A stretch of 64,000 nt of DNA from Gordonia asplenii (GTDB taxonomy: Bacteria; Actinomycetota; Actinomycetes; Mycobacteriales; Mycobacteriaceae): the NCBI RefSeq assembly GCF_012933505.1, contig NZ_JABBNB010000029.1:30650-94649 (forward strand), written 5' to 3'. The notes under the pieces were generated by a model, which saw only the letters and a program-made list of their open reading frames with translations, made no database searches and was not told the origin of the DNA. The translations under genes and the position numbers were made by a program. Shown one piece after another: positions 1-8,470 of the stretch. Position 1 is the stretch's first letter; every line of letters starts with the position of its first letter.

Positions 1-1
1 G

Positions 2-568
2 GTCTCCGAGTTGCGCCGCGCCCAGGGCATCGAATTGGCCGACCGCGCCGAGCAACTCGGCGCCGACGTCGCCGTCGTCGAGCCGATTCGGGCATTGCTC
101 GCGCAGAGTGCGGACCGTCGGGATCGATTGACCGAAGCGCGGGCCCGACTGTTCTCGATGATTCCCGGATTCGTGCTGAGTCGACGCTGGGTCCCGGTGG
201 TGACCGTGACCCTACTGTGCACCTCGGGACTGGCCACCGCGATCGGGCTGGCTCAGCTGCTGACGGGCGGCATCGACGTCCAAACCGACAGGGCCACAGT
301 GCTTCTCGATCCACTCGGCGCCGCCGACGCGATTCGGCTGATCGGCGCGTCGATCACCTTCACGCTCGTCGTCGTCGGGCTGGCGGGGCGTCGTCGACGC
401 GGCGCGGTCTGGACGATGGAGATGATTCGCATCGGCGCCCTGGTGGTCACCGCACTCAACGCGCTGGTCGACTTCGCCGCCGAGGGCTTCGGCGCGCTGG
501 TGAGCGTCGCCATCGGACTGGCCGCAGTCGCCGTGCTGACCCACCAGATCAACCTTCGGACTACGTGA
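2..568 (+). CDS. Putative membrane protein, 5' end outside the window
   Basis: The frame is open from the left edge, so the true start probably lies upstream; a TTG at 11 is the first possible start inside the window. The N-terminal third is charged and helical. It is followed by three or four hydrophobic segments (roughly residues 60-85, 107-125 and 138-175 counted from the TTG), with a short RRRR basic patch between the second and third, as expected of an integral membrane protein. I do not recognise a family. It converges with the TetR gene at 893, and the gap between them is filled with repeat-type DNA. Confidence 0.6.
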   Translation, partial: VSELRRAQGIELADRAEQLGADVAVVEPIRALLAQSADRRDRLTEARARLFSMIPGFVLSRRWVPVVTVTLLCTSGLATAIGLAQLLTGGIDVQTDRATVLLDPLGAADAIRLIGASITFTLVVVGLAGRRRRGAVWTMEMIRIGALVVTALNALVDFAAEGFGALVSVAIGLAAVAVLTHQINLRTT

Positions 569-892
569 GGGCAGCCAAATCCGAGGGTGCGGGCATCCGT
601 CCGCGCTGGTTGAGCGAGCGCAGCGAGTCGAAACCATGGTGACGCAACCGATTTCGCACGACCGCTCATCTCGCGTTCCGACCGTGGTGATCATCCCAGC
701 TGTGCACCCACCGGGTGCATCCGACGATTGCGCTGATGCTGCAGTCCTGGTCACCCACGACCCGGCGAAATCCGTTGTCTCACCATGGTTTCGACTCGCT
801 CGTCGCTAGCGCTCCTCGCGGCTCAACCAGCGAAATGGGTCCACCGTCGGTGAATCCAGGCTCAACCAGCGGAGGTGCTGGCTGAGCGTGAG
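569..892. repeat. Convergent intergenic gap with inverted repeat copies
   Basis: This non-coding stretch lies between two converging genes. It holds two inverted copies of a dispersed repeat: 606-642 (CTGGTTGAGC ... GTCGAAACCATGGTGA) and 780-830, which is its reverse complement with a longer, variable middle. They bound about 137 bp in which I see nothing. A third partial copy of the CTCAACCAGCG end lies near 870-881. Related copies occur near 28.2, 41.2 and 52.8 kb. Paired arms could fold as an RNA hairpin and help to terminate both genes. Confidence 0.6.
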
Positions 893-1594
893 CTACTTCG
901 CGCGCCATTGCGCCATGCCGAGGAACACCATGACTAGTTGCCGCTCGGTGCGCGCGACGATGTCCCGTTCGGCCGCGGCACCGCGATAGTCGCCGTCGAG
1001 CAGGTCGGCGACGGCCGTCATCATGATGGTCACGATCAATTCGGCTGCGGTCTCGAGGTCTTCCGGCGGCCACGTCACCAGGTCGGGAAGGCGCGACAGG
1101 TCGATGGCGAGTTCCTTCGCGAACAATCGCAGTTCCATGTCGATGGCGCGTCGGACCTCCAACACACCTCCGTGGCGCTCGCGGATCAGGAAACGGAACT
1201 GCGACTCGTTGTTGTGGACGTGCTCGAGCAGAATCCCCAGCGAATTCTTCGCCGTGGGCATCGCCTGCCGCGCGGCCAGGTCGCGTCGTCCGTCACGCAG
1301 CGCGCGGCGCAACACCCGCATCGAATCCTCGACCAGGGTGACGCCCAGATCCTCCATCGACGCGAAATGCCGGTAGAACGCCGTCGGAACGATGCCCGCG
1401 CCTCGCGCCACTTCACGCAGGCTCAGGCCCCCGAAGCTGCGCTCGTCGACCAGCGCCATCGTGGTGTCGAGCAGGGCCTGCCGGGTGCGCTCCTTCTTTT
1501 CGGCGCGGCTCTCCGACTCGCCGGCGCCACTGTCACCGGCCGGGCGTGCGCGGCGCGGTCCACGCGCGTTCTCCGATCGGCTCACAGTCGGCAA
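893..1594 (-). CDS. TetR-family transcriptional regulator, likely desaturase regulator
   Basis: A 233-residue TetR protein. A charged, low-complexity N-terminus of about 30 residues precedes the helix-turn-helix region (about 35-85), which contains LSLREVARGAGI and AFYRHFASMEDL, the usual TetR recognition-helix pattern. The rest is a helical ligand-binding domain, here likely to sense a fatty acid or acyl-CoA. It is transcribed divergently from the ferredoxin reductase-desaturase pair, and the shared gap holds two inverted repeats (1664-1679 and 1720-1737). By analogy with FabR/DesT-type control of unsaturated lipid synthesis, I infer that it represses the desaturase operon and itself. The family call is firm; the target is inference. 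Confidence 0.85.
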   Translation of the reverse strand: MPTVSRSENARGPRRARPAGDSGAGESESRAEKKERTRQALLDTTMALVDERSFGGLSLREVARGAGIVPTAFYRHFASMEDLGVTLVEDSMRVLRRALRDGRRDLAARQAMPTAKNSLGILLEHVHNNESQFRFLIRERHGGVLEVRRAIDMELRLFAKELAIDLSRLPDLVTWPPEDLETAAELIVTIMMTAVADLLDGDYRGAAAERDIVARTERQLVMVFLGMAQWRAK

Positions 1595-1663
1595 GTCTAG
1601 GCGCGCCGGAGAGCGCCCGACGTTGGCCCCTCCCTTTTCCAGCCACTCCGGTGAGGACCGTCA

Positions 1664-1679
1664 CAAGCGCCAGCGCTTG
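1664..1679. promoter_or_regulatory. Perfect palindrome, candidate TetR operator
   Basis: CAAGCGCCAGCGCTTG has two 7-bp arms around a CA centre. It lies between the divergent TetR start (1594) and the reductase start (1767). Size and symmetry suit a TetR dimer. Confidence 0.5.
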
Positions 1680-1719
1680 ACGCACCGGGCGGTTCATATG
1701 TCACACTTCTCTGTGTACA

Positions 1720-1737
1720 GATGTTCACTGAAACATC
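1720..1737. promoter_or_regulatory. Inverted repeat upstream of the reductase gene
   Basis: GATGTTCACTGAAACATC has perfect 6-bp arms and a 6-nt spacer, 30 bp before the reductase start. A shorter repeat, ACAC-TTCTCT-GTGT, lies just upstream at 1703-1716. Both are candidate sites for the adjacent TetR protein or another lipid regulator. Confidence 0.4.
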
Positions 1738-1766
1738 CCAGCCAGCCCCAGGATGGATCCGAACCC

Positions 1767-2873
1767 ATGAGCCTCAAGCTTCCCACCGCGCAACGCCGCG
1801 GCTTCCTCGCCGGCATTCTCGAAGCCGCTCTCGCGCCGCACCCGGTGGACACCTACCTCCAGCTGTTCGACCCGATGCTGACGTGGCGCGATCTGCGCGC
1901 CAAGGTGGTCGGCGTGCAGCGGCGCACCGATCGCACGGTGACCCTGACCCTGCAGCCCACGCGTCAGTGGAATGGTCACCTCGCCGGACAGTTCATCCAG
2001 CTCAGCACGGTTATCGACGGTGTGCGCCACAGCCGTTGCTTCTCCCCGGCGAACGCCGCCGACGGCGGCAACGGACACATCGAACTGACCGTCACCGCCC
2101 ACCCGGACGGCTTCGTGTCGCGCCACCTGCGCGAGAACATCGTCGTCGGCGACGTGCTCGGCCTCTCCCCCGCCGACGGGTCGTTCACGCTGCCCGAGAA
2201 GATCGGCGGACAGGTGGTGTTCGTCAGCGGTGGCAGCGGTATTACACCTGTACTCTCAATGCTGCGAACATTGATCGCGACAGAGTACACAGGAAGCGTC
2301 ACGTTCGTGCACTACGCCCGGACCCCCGACGACGTTCCCTACGCCGCGGAGCTGAGCGTCATCGACGCCGCATACCCGAACATCGACGTCTCCCTGCGTT
2401 ACACCGACGTTCCCGGCGGTGAGTTCTTCTCCCCGGAGCATCTCGACGGCATCGCGGGGCTCAGCGCCGACGCCGACGATCCCGCGCAGATCTTCCTCTG
2501 CGGTCCGGCACCGCTGATGGACGACGTCAAGACCTACTGCGCCGAGCGCGACCTGACCGATCGCCTGCACTTCGAGGCGTTCACGATCTCCACCCCCACC
2601 GTCGACCCCAATGAGCCGGTCACCGGCGAACTGTCCTTCACCCGGTCGTCGACGACGGCCGCCAACGACGGACGCACGATCCTCGAACAGGCCGAAGCCG
2701 CAGGCCTGTCCCCGGAGAGCGGCTGCCGAATGGGCATCTGCTTCTCCTGCACGGCAATCAAGAAGTCCGGCTGCACCCGCAATGTGCTGACCGGCGAAAC
2801 CGACACCGAAGCCGACAAACACATCCAGCTGTGCATCAGCCAGCCGGTCGGCGACGTAGAAATCGAGGTGTAA
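1767..2873 (+). CDS. Ferredoxin reductase (FAD/NAD(P)H, 2Fe-2S) partner of the desaturase
   Basis: A 368-residue flavodoxin-reductase-type protein. An FAD-binding barrel (about 40-140) contains RCFSPAN, the Arg-x-x-Ser flavin motif. The NAD(P)H domain (about 150-270) has VSGGSGITP and LCGPAPLM. A C-terminal plant-type 2Fe-2S ferredoxin follows, with Cys320, Cys325, Cys328 and Cys356. It should pass electrons from NAD(P)H to the desaturase four bases downstream, as in the M. tuberculosis Rv3230c-DesA3 pair. The frame is open far upstream, but the ATG at 1767 preceded by a GGATGG element fits the family's normal length. The spacing indicates co-transcription with the next gene. Confidence 0.93.
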   Translation: MSLKLPTAQRRGFLAGILEAALAPHPVDTYLQLFDPMLTWRDLRAKVVGVQRRTDRTVTLTLQPTRQWNGHLAGQFIQLSTVIDGVRHSRCFSPANAADGGNGHIELTVTAHPDGFVSRHLRENIVVGDVLGLSPADGSFTLPEKIGGQVVFVSGGSGITPVLSMLRTLIATEYTGSVTFVHYARTPDDVPYAAELSVIDAAYPNIDVSLRYTDVPGGEFFSPEHLDGIAGLSADADDPAQIFLCGPAPLMDDVKTYCAERDLTDRLHFEAFTISTPTVDPNEPVTGELSFTRSSTTAANDGRTILEQAEAAGLSPESGCRMGICFSCTAIKKSGCTRNVLTGETDTEADKHIQLCISQPVGDVEIEV

Positions 2874-2877
2874 GACC

Positions 2878-4080
2878 ATGGCAATCCAGATCAGCGACTT
2901 CTATCGCACCGCAGCGAGGCAGACCCGCACCCCCAGGCAGGCGAAGGCCAAGAGCAACGAGACCATCACCATCGACCTCAGCTACGAGCAGGTGGAGCAA
3001 CTCGGCGCCGACCTCGACGCACTCAAGGCTCGGATCACGGCCGACCTCGGCGACTCCGACCGCGAGTACATCTACTCGATCATCAAGGCGCAGCGCGGAT
3101 TTGAGATCGCCGGTCGGGCCCTGATGTACCTCGGCTTCTTCCCGCCCGCGTGGCTCGCCGCGGTCGGCGCGCTGAGCGTGTCGAAGATCCTCGACAACAT
3201 GGAGATCGGCCACAACGTCATGCACGGTCAGTACGACTGGATGCGTGAGGACAACTACAACTCCCGCGAATTCGAATGGGACACCGTGTGCCCCGCCGAT
3301 CAGTGGAAGCACAGCCACAACTACATGCATCACACGTTCACCAACGTGCTCGGCGAGGACCGCGACATCGGCTACGGCATCCTGCGGATGGACCGCGACC
3401 AGAAATGGAATCCCTACTACCTGGGCAACCTCTTCTACGCCACCGCGCTGATGGTCTTCTTCGAGTGGGGCGTGATGTTGCACGACCTCGAGGTCGAACG
3501 CATCGTCGCGGGTGAACGCAAGTGGTCGGACGTCAAGGGCCTCGTCAAAGGCATGTGGCGCAAGGCCAGCAAGCAGGTCCTCAAGGACTATGTGGTGTTC
3601 CCGCTGCTGACCGGTCCGATGTTCATCACCACGTTCCTCGGAAACGTCGCTGCCAACCTGATCCGCAACCTGTGGACCTACTCGATCATCTTCTGCGGTC
3701 ACTTCCCCAGCGGCGCACAGACTTTCACCGCCGAGGAGTGCGCCGACGAGACCAAGGGCCAGTGGTACCTGCGCCAAATGCTCGGCTCGGCGAACATCGA
3801 GGGCGGCGAACTGTTCCACATCATGAGCGGCAACCTGTCGCATCAGATCGAGCACCACCTCTTCCCCGACATCCCCGCCAACCGCTACCCGGAGATGTCG
3901 GTCGAGGTGCGCGAGATCTGCGAGCGCTACGGCCTGCCCTACAACACCGGCCGCCTGCGCGACCAGCTCGGCTCGACGTGGAAGAAGATCGCCAAGCTGT
4001 CGCTGCCGAACTCGTGGACGCGCGACGACAACAACATCGTCGTCAACATCGCGCGCACGCCGGCCGCACTGGCAAGCTGA
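2878..4080 (+). CDS. Membrane fatty-acid (acyl-CoA) desaturase, DesA3-like
   Basis: A 400-residue integral membrane desaturase that introduces a cis double bond into a saturated acyl chain, typically stearoyl-CoA at C9, using O2 and electrons from a reductase. The three histidine boxes that bind the di-iron centre are present: HNVMH at 112-116, HSHNYMHH at 145-152 and HQIEHH at 322-327. Hydrophobic segments lie around 80-110 and 230-265. It starts four bases after the reductase stop and ends just before a strong terminator, so the two form an operon. Similarity in length and motifs to mycobacterial DesA3 supports the call; regiospecificity is inferred. Confidence 0.94.
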   Translation: MAIQISDFYRTAARQTRTPRQAKAKSNETITIDLSYEQVEQLGADLDALKARITADLGDSDREYIYSIIKAQRGFEIAGRALMYLGFFPPAWLAAVGALSVSKILDNMEIGHNVMHGQYDWMREDNYNSREFEWDTVCPADQWKHSHNYMHHTFTNVLGEDRDIGYGILRMDRDQKWNPYYLGNLFYATALMVFFEWGVMLHDLEVERIVAGERKWSDVKGLVKGMWRKASKQVLKDYVVFPLLTGPMFITTFLGNVAANLIRNLWTYSIIFCGHFPSGAQTFTAEECADETKGQWYLRQMLGSANIEGGELFHIMSGNLSHQIEHHLFPDIPANRYPEMSVEVREICERYGLPYNTGRLRDQLGSTWKKIAKLSLPNSWTRDDNNIVVNIARTPAALAS

Positions 4081-4102
4081 ACTGTTCTCACCGCACACGA
4101 CC

Positions 4103-4131
4103 TACCCGCCGGAGCCGTGCTCCGGCGGGTA
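4103..4131 (+). terminator. Strong hairpin terminator after the desaturase
   Basis: Perfect 12-bp stem (TACCCGCCGGAG / CTCCGGCGGGTA) with a CCGTG loop, 22 bp after the desaturase stop. No T-run follows, as is common in actinobacteria. Confidence 0.85.
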
Positions 4132-4185
4132 TCGTCGTCGCTGAACGCCATCGGACGCTGAACTGTGAAGGGGCCAGGCACGGTC

Positions 4186-4524
4186 ATGGGCGAAGAATTC
4201 GAACGCAAGCTCGAGCGCAACAAGGACATCGCCCAGGAACTGGTCGAGACCACCGCGCACCGGGTGGGCCGGATCACCAACATCATCACCGGGGCCGTCG
4301 CCGACGTCGCACGGGAGGTCGGTGATCTGGTCACCGACGGTTTCGAGATGCGCGACGCCGCGCGCCGCGCGAAGGCCGACCAACGAGAGAGCCTGTCCGG
4401 CGTCGACGACGATCAGGACGAGATTTCCGAGGCCGGAGTCGACCGGCAGTCGCTGCCGTCGGCGTCGAACGACCACCAGGATGACATCATCGACGCCGAG
4501 ATCGAGAGCGACGACCAGCGGTGA
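4186..4524 (+). CDS. Small hypothetical protein with acidic C-terminus
   Basis: A 112-residue protein of unknown function. The N-terminal half is amphipathic, with ERKLERNKDIAQELVETT and a Val/Ala-rich stretch resembling a short coiled coil. From about residue 60 it becomes strongly acidic (DDDQDE, DDIIDAE). A GTG at 4165 would add seven residues, but the ATG at 4186 has AAGGGG about 10 nt upstream and is preferred. Its last four bases overlap the GTG start of the membrane protein downstream, so the two are translationally coupled. I do not recognise a family. Confidence 0.65.
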   Translation: MGEEFERKLERNKDIAQELVETTAHRVGRITNIITGAVADVAREVGDLVTDGFEMRDAARRAKADQRESLSGVDDDQDEISEAGVDRQSLPSASNDHQDDIIDAEIESDDQR

Positions 4525-5078
4525 GTCAGTTCGCGGTGAGCCAACCATCGATTCCCGCCAGTTACCCTCCCGTCGGTCCACCCGGGCACCCCGCCGCAGC
4601 GTTACGCCGTCCGCCGTCGCTGCTCGGATCCGCCGTCGGCACCGGCATCATCGGCTTCCTGATGGTCATCTACTCGGTGATCACCGGATTCCTCATGCTC
4701 AGCGACGATGGTTGGAGCTGGATCAGTTGGGTCTTCACGTCGGGATCGGGACTGCAGAAGTCCATCGTCACGGCATGGCTCGTTTCGGTCCCACTCTCGC
4801 TGCTTCTGACGGTCAGCGCCCTGCTCAGCCCGGTGGGCGCGGCGTTTCGCGCCATCGCGGCACTGCTGTTGTCGGTCGCCGTGCTCGATCTGCTCGCGTT
4901 CACCCTGACGTATCTGCTTGCGGGGTCGCACTGGGCGGTCGGCGAAAACGCCCTGCTGTTCACATTGGCGTGGGGGTTTCCGATCATCTTGATCGTCGCG
5001 ACGGTGGCGGTGGCACCCACCTATTTCTTCGGGTGGAGCTACTTTCGGCAGCGCCGCGGCGCGTTCTACGCGCGCTGA
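4521..5078 (+). CDS. Putative four-helix membrane protein
   Basis: A 185-residue protein with a Pro-rich cytoplasmic N-terminus (residues 1-32) and four hydrophobic segments (about 35-60, 78-105, 112-135 and 145-170). The C-terminus is short and basic (RQRRGAFYAR). It has no cysteine pairs or recognisable catalytic residues. The GTG start overlaps the preceding stop by four bases, which supports both the start and an operon with the acidic small protein. Function unknown. Confidence 0.65.
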   Translation: MSQFAVSQPSIPASYPPVGPPGHPAAALRRPPSLLGSAVGTGIIGFLMVIYSVITGFLMLSDDGWSWISWVFTSGSGLQKSIVTAWLVSVPLSLLLTVSALLSPVGAAFRAIAALLLSVAVLDLLAFTLTYLLAGSHWAVGENALLFTLAWGFPIILIVATVAVAPTYFFGWSYFRQRRGAFYAR

Positions 5079-5197
5079 ACGAGATTGTCGGAGCAGCCGG
5101 CGCGGCTTCTTTTCACCCGCGCTGAGCGAAATTATTGGCGTTAACAAAGCGTTGCCATAGTCTCAGAGGCCAAATTGCTCTCTTGGAGGTCAGACAC

Positions 5198-5695
5198 GTG
5201 TCGTTACGTGAGGCGTTCGCCTTTCCCAACCCGGTCAACGACTACGCCGCCCGGTCGACGGCGGGACTCGTCGTCGCCCTGGCCGTCGTGACCGTCGTAG
5301 TCAATCAGTGGTGGCTCTACGCGCTGCTCGCGATCGGTTTCGTGCTGCGCGTGGCCGGCGGACCGAAGTACTCCCCGTTCGGTCGCCTCGCCGTGCACGT
5401 CATCGTGCCGAAGATCTGGAAGAAGGAGAAGCTGGTTCCCGGGCCGCCGAAACGGTTCGCGCAGACCATCGGCGCCGTCCTGTCCACGGTCGCGCTGGTG
5501 TTGAGCCTAGCCGGATTCGGCCTGGCCGCTCAGATCGCGATCGGCTTCCTGATCGTCGCCGCCACCCTTGAGTCGGTGTTCGGATTCTGCCTCGGCTGCA
5601 CCATCTTCGGCTTCCTCCAGCGAGTAGGCGTGATCCCCGAGACGGTGTGCGAGGCATGCAACAACATCTGGGCACGGGATACGGCGTCGGTCTAG
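5198..5695 (+). CDS. DUF4395 family membrane protein
   Basis: A 165-residue protein with the DUF4395 layout: NPVNDYAAR near the N-terminus, two hydrophobic segments (about 20-55), a basic middle loop (PKIWKKEKLVPGPPKRFAQ), two further membrane segments, and a Cys-rich end with FGFCLGC and VCEACN. The family often sits beside thioredoxin or sulfurtransferase genes, so a thiol or sulfur-relay role is plausible but unproven. The GTG at 5198 is chosen because TTGGAGGT lies about 8 nt upstream and the N-terminal motif begins right after it. It converges with ppx across a repeat-filled gap. Confidence 0.8.
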   Translation: MSLREAFAFPNPVNDYAARSTAGLVVALAVVTVVVNQWWLYALLAIGFVLRVAGGPKYSPFGRLAVHVIVPKIWKKEKLVPGPPKRFAQTIGAVLSTVALVLSLAGFGLAAQIAIGFLIVAATLESVFGFCLGCTIFGFLQRVGVIPETVCEACNNIWARDTASV

Positions 5696-6169
5696 GCGGC
5701 TTATCAGCGCAGCGAATCCGGCTCACTCGCGTATCGTTCGACTTCTCGGATAGTGCCCCACATCACGCGACTCCGCCCCGATGCGCGCTAGCTCGGCGCT
5801 AACCCGAGGTTCTTCACTTCCGAGTTCGGGTCACCAGGCCCCTCGTTACACCGAAGCTCGTACCTCGCTTCGGCACTCGGGGAGCGGGGGTACGGCACTC
5901 GGGGAGCGGGGGTACGGCACTCGGGGAGCGGGTATGGCACTCGGGGAGCGGGGTACGTTCCCCACTTCCGAGTTCGGGTCACCGGCCCCCTCGTTACACC
6001 GAAGCTCGTTCCTCGCTTCGGCACTCGGGGAGCGGGGGTACGTTCCCCACTTCCGAGTTCGGGTCACCAGACCCCTCGTTACACCGAAGCTCGTACCTCG
6101 CTTCGGCACTCGGGGAGCGGGGTAGGGCACTCGGGGAGCGGGGTACGGCACTCGGGATGCAGCGCGACC
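5696..6169. repeat. Repeat array between convergent genes (family C, copy 1)
   Basis: From 5816 to 6158 the gap is built of three ~75-bp units starting at 5816, 5964 and 6049. Each runs ACTTCCGAGTTCGGGTCACC, then CCCTCGTTACACCGAAGCTC, then CGCTTCGGCACTCGGGG. CCGAAGC and GCTTCGG inside each unit form a 7-bp hairpin. After unit 1 a 20-22 bp subrepeat beginning GGCACTCGGGGAGCGGG occurs four times in tandem (5872-5956), and more copies follow unit 3. 5696-5815 shows nothing else. The family recurs near 16.5 and 51.8 kb, also between convergent genes. Confidence 0.85.
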
Positions 6170-7126
6170 TCAGTCCAATAGTCCCAACGCTATTCCGTCG
6201 AGGATGTCGTGCTCGGAGACCACCAATTCGTTGATCGACGCCGTCTCGGCCAAGATGTCGGCGAGGGCCAAGGTCACCAGCGAGCCGCCGCCGATCACGT
6301 CTACCCGACCCGGATGCATCGGGCCCAACGCCGCACGATCGTCGCGGGTCATCGCTATCAGCGACTGACAGACGTCCCGCAAGGCGTCGAATCCGATGCG
6401 CGACAGGTGAATTTGCTCGGCGTCGTAGACGGTGAGGCCTAGGCCGAGCGCGGCGAGCGTCGTCATGGTTCCGGCGACGCCGACCCAGGTGACGGTCTCG
6501 CCGACCGGAACCGCGGCCAGCGCCGGAGCCAGACGCTCGGCGATGAAGTCGCGGCCCGCGGCGATCTCGGCGTCGGTCGGCGGATCGGAATGCAGGCAGC
6601 GCTCGGTCAGCCGGACACACCCGATGTCGGCCGAGTACGCCGCGCGCACGTGCGCGGCTGCCCCGTCACCGAGCACCAATTCCGTTGAGCCACCGCCCAA
6701 ATCGGTGACGAGGAACGGCCCCGCCGACGGATCCAGCTCCCCCACGGCGCCCAGAAACGACAGTCGCGCCTCCTCGTCGCCGGTGATCACCTCGGCGACC
6801 GCGCCGTCGACCACCCGACCGAGCAACCGCGCGGTCATCGCAAAGAAGTCGTCGCGGTTGCGCGCATCCCGCGTCGCCGACGTCGCCACCATTCGAACGC
6901 GTTGCACGCCAAGGGTTTTCATCGTCTCGACGTAGTCGGCCAGGGCGATCTCGGTCCGCTCGATCGCCTCGTCGGCGAACATTCCGGTGGCGTCGACGCC
7001 CTGCCCGAGCCGCACCACCCGCATCTCCCGATGCACGTCGACGAGCCCCGCACCGCTGGGCGCCGGGTCGGCGACGAGCAGGCGGATCGAATTGGTGCCG
7101 CAATCGACCGCGGCGACGCGGGTCAT
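6170..7126 (-). CDS. ppx: Ppx/GppA family phosphatase (exopolyphosphatase, Ppx2-like)
   Basis: A 318-residue member of the ASKHA-fold Ppx/GppA family, which removes terminal phosphates from polyphosphate or pppGpp. Visible motifs are DCGTNSIRLLVAD (phosphate-1) at the N-terminus and DLGGGSTELVLGD (phosphate-2) near the middle. The length is that of the short form lacking the C-terminal HD domain, like Rv1026 in M. tuberculosis. The ATG overlaps the DUF501 stop by four bases (ATGA). It closes the lpqU-eno-ftsB-DUF501-ppx block, a gene order that matches M. tuberculosis Rv1022-Rv1026. Confidence 0.9.
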   Translation of the reverse strand: MTRVAAVDCGTNSIRLLVADPAPSGAGLVDVHREMRVVRLGQGVDATGMFADEAIERTEIALADYVETMKTLGVQRVRMVATSATRDARNRDDFFAMTARLLGRVVDGAVAEVITGDEEARLSFLGAVGELDPSAGPFLVTDLGGGSTELVLGDGAAAHVRAAYSADIGCVRLTERCLHSDPPTDAEIAAGRDFIAERLAPALAAVPVGETVTWVGVAGTMTTLAALGLGLTVYDAEQIHLSRIGFDALRDVCQSLIAMTRDDRAALGPMHPGRVDVIGGGSLVTLALADILAETASINELVVSEHDILDGIALGLLD

Positions 7127-7659
7127 TCGCCGCTCTCCGACAGCTCCGCCGACGCCTCCGGCAGCGATGGCCAGTCGGCGGGAATGGCGGTGCCGCGCAA
7201 GCCGTTCGCCGCGGCCAGCGCCACCGCCTCATCGCCCAACGGGTTGACGCCCGGCCCCTTGGCGAGCGAATGCGCGATCAGCACGTGCAGGCACTTGACC
7301 CGATCCGGCATGCCACCGCCGGAGAAGTCGGTGCCCAGCGATTCCATCGCATCGCGCTCGGCGAGAAAACTCTCGTGCGCGCGCCGATACCCTTGTGCCA
7401 GTTCCGGATCGGTGCCCAGCCGCTCGGTCATCTCGCGCATCACGCCGGCGGACTCCAGCCGGCTGGCCTCCGCGGTCAGCCGCGGGTCGGTGAGGTAATA
7501 GAGCGTCGGAAACGGAGTGCCGTCGGGCAACCGCGGGGTGGTCTTCACGACCGCGGGGCGCCCGTCGGGCGTCCGATAGCTGATCTCGACGACGCCGCGG
7601 GGTTCCCTACCCAATTGCGCCGCAACGGCTTTCAAGTCTTCTTCGGAAACACTCACCAC
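7123..7659 (-). CDS. DUF501 domain-containing protein
   Basis: A 178-residue DUF501 protein. Characteristic stretches are VVEISYRTPDGRPAVVKTTPRLPDG..PTLYYL near the N-terminus, HESFLAERD in the middle, and SGGGMPDRVKCLHVLIAHSLAKG towards the C-terminus; the last, with its Cys and His residues, is the family signature. Biochemical function is unknown. Its constant place between an FtsB-like protein and ppx in actinobacteria suggests a link to division or phosphate metabolism. Its stop overlaps the ppx start, so the two are coupled. Confidence 0.9.
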   Translation of the reverse strand: MVSVSEEDLKAVAAQLGREPRGVVEISYRTPDGRPAVVKTTPRLPDGTPFPTLYYLTDPRLTAEASRLESAGVMREMTERLGTDPELAQGYRRAHESFLAERDAMESLGTDFSGGGMPDRVKCLHVLIAHSLAKGPGVNPLGDEAVALAAANGLRGTAIPADWPSLPEASAELSESGE

Positions 7660-7692
7660 ACCACAACCCGTTGATCGACGTCGCGAATACGA

Positions 7693-8457
7693 CTATTTGC
7701 CGGTCGCCGGAGTGGCGACCGAATCCCACAGATTTCCGTACCACGGATTACGTGCCTTCGCCGCGGCGCGATCCTCTTCGGCCTTGCGCTCGGCCTGCCC
7801 GGGGAACGTCAGGATCAGCACCGTCTCACCGGGGCGCGCGTACTGCAGCCGGGCGCGCGCCTTGGCTTCGGTATAGGCCGGGTCGCCCTGCTCGTTGACC
7901 TTCTGCTGATACTCGGCGACTTCGCGGCGCAGCTGCGCATTCGAATCACGCAACTGGTCGAACTCCGACTGCTGCGAGAAGTACGTCCGCAGCGGCATCG
8001 CCAGGGTCAGAATCACGAACGCGAGGACGATCGCCATGATCACCGCATGCCGCGGATTGACGCCGCGCATCCGGTGCAACGCCGACTGCGCGAGCCCCGG
8101 ACGCGACACGTTGGTGCGGGCACCGCGGGTAGAGCGCGCCCTGGTCGGTGCCGCCTCGGAATCGGAATCGCCCGGCGTCGAGTCCCCCGGCGTCGAATCT
8201 CTCTGCGCCGAGTCCTTCAGCGCCGAACCCCTCTGCGCCGAATCAGACTCTGCGTCAACGCCGTTCGACGAGCGGTCGGAGTCGTCGCCGAATCCGGCAG
8301 CCGTGACCAACGGATCGGCGACGTCGAGACCGTCGTCCTCGGTCTGCTCGACGCGCGGCTTGGAATTCGCCTGCGCCGAGCTGCGCCTCCGGTCACCGGG
8401 GCGGGTTGATCGAGTCCGATCACCCCTGCCGCGGTGACCTCGAGTGCGCTCTGCCAT
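7693..8457 (-). CDS. ftsB: Septum formation initiator family protein (FtsB/DivIC-like)
   Basis: A 254-residue bitopic membrane protein. The long N-terminal cytoplasmic region (1-130) is basic, then Ser/Asp/Gln-rich with short internal repeats (DSAQRGS, DSAQRDS, STPGDSTPGDS). One membrane helix lies around 137-158 (AVIMAIVLAFVILTLAM), followed by a coiled coil (about 162-192) and the extracytoplasmic motif ARARLQYARPGETVLIL typical of DivIC/FtsB. Such proteins join FtsL and FtsQ in the divisome. The long disordered tail is typical of mycobacterial-type homologues. It lies between eno and DUF501, as in M. tuberculosis Rv1023-Rv1025. Confidence 0.88.
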   Translation of the reverse strand: MAERTRGHRGRGDRTRSTRPGDRRRSSAQANSKPRVEQTEDDGLDVADPLVTAAGFGDDSDRSSNGVDAESDSAQRGSALKDSAQRDSTPGDSTPGDSDSEAAPTRARSTRGARTNVSRPGLAQSALHRMRGVNPRHAVIMAIVLAFVILTLAMPLRTYFSQQSEFDQLRDSNAQLRREVAEYQQKVNEQGDPAYTEAKARARLQYARPGETVLILTFPGQAERKAEEDRAAAKARNPWYGNLWDSVATPATGK

Positions 8458-8470
8458 GCCTTCTAGCTAA

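Noticed and set aside
2836..4098. 420-codon open frame on the minus strand opposite the desaturase
   Set aside because: It mirrors the codon structure of the real gene, has Val/Glu/Asp/Gly/Leu/Arg-biased composition typical of antisense frames in GC-rich DNA, and has no ribosome-binding site or family motif.
5872..5956. Tandem repeats considered as a CRISPR array
   Set aside because: The 20-22 bp units are directly adjacent with no spacers, and no cas genes are nearby. The same holds for 16563-16703.
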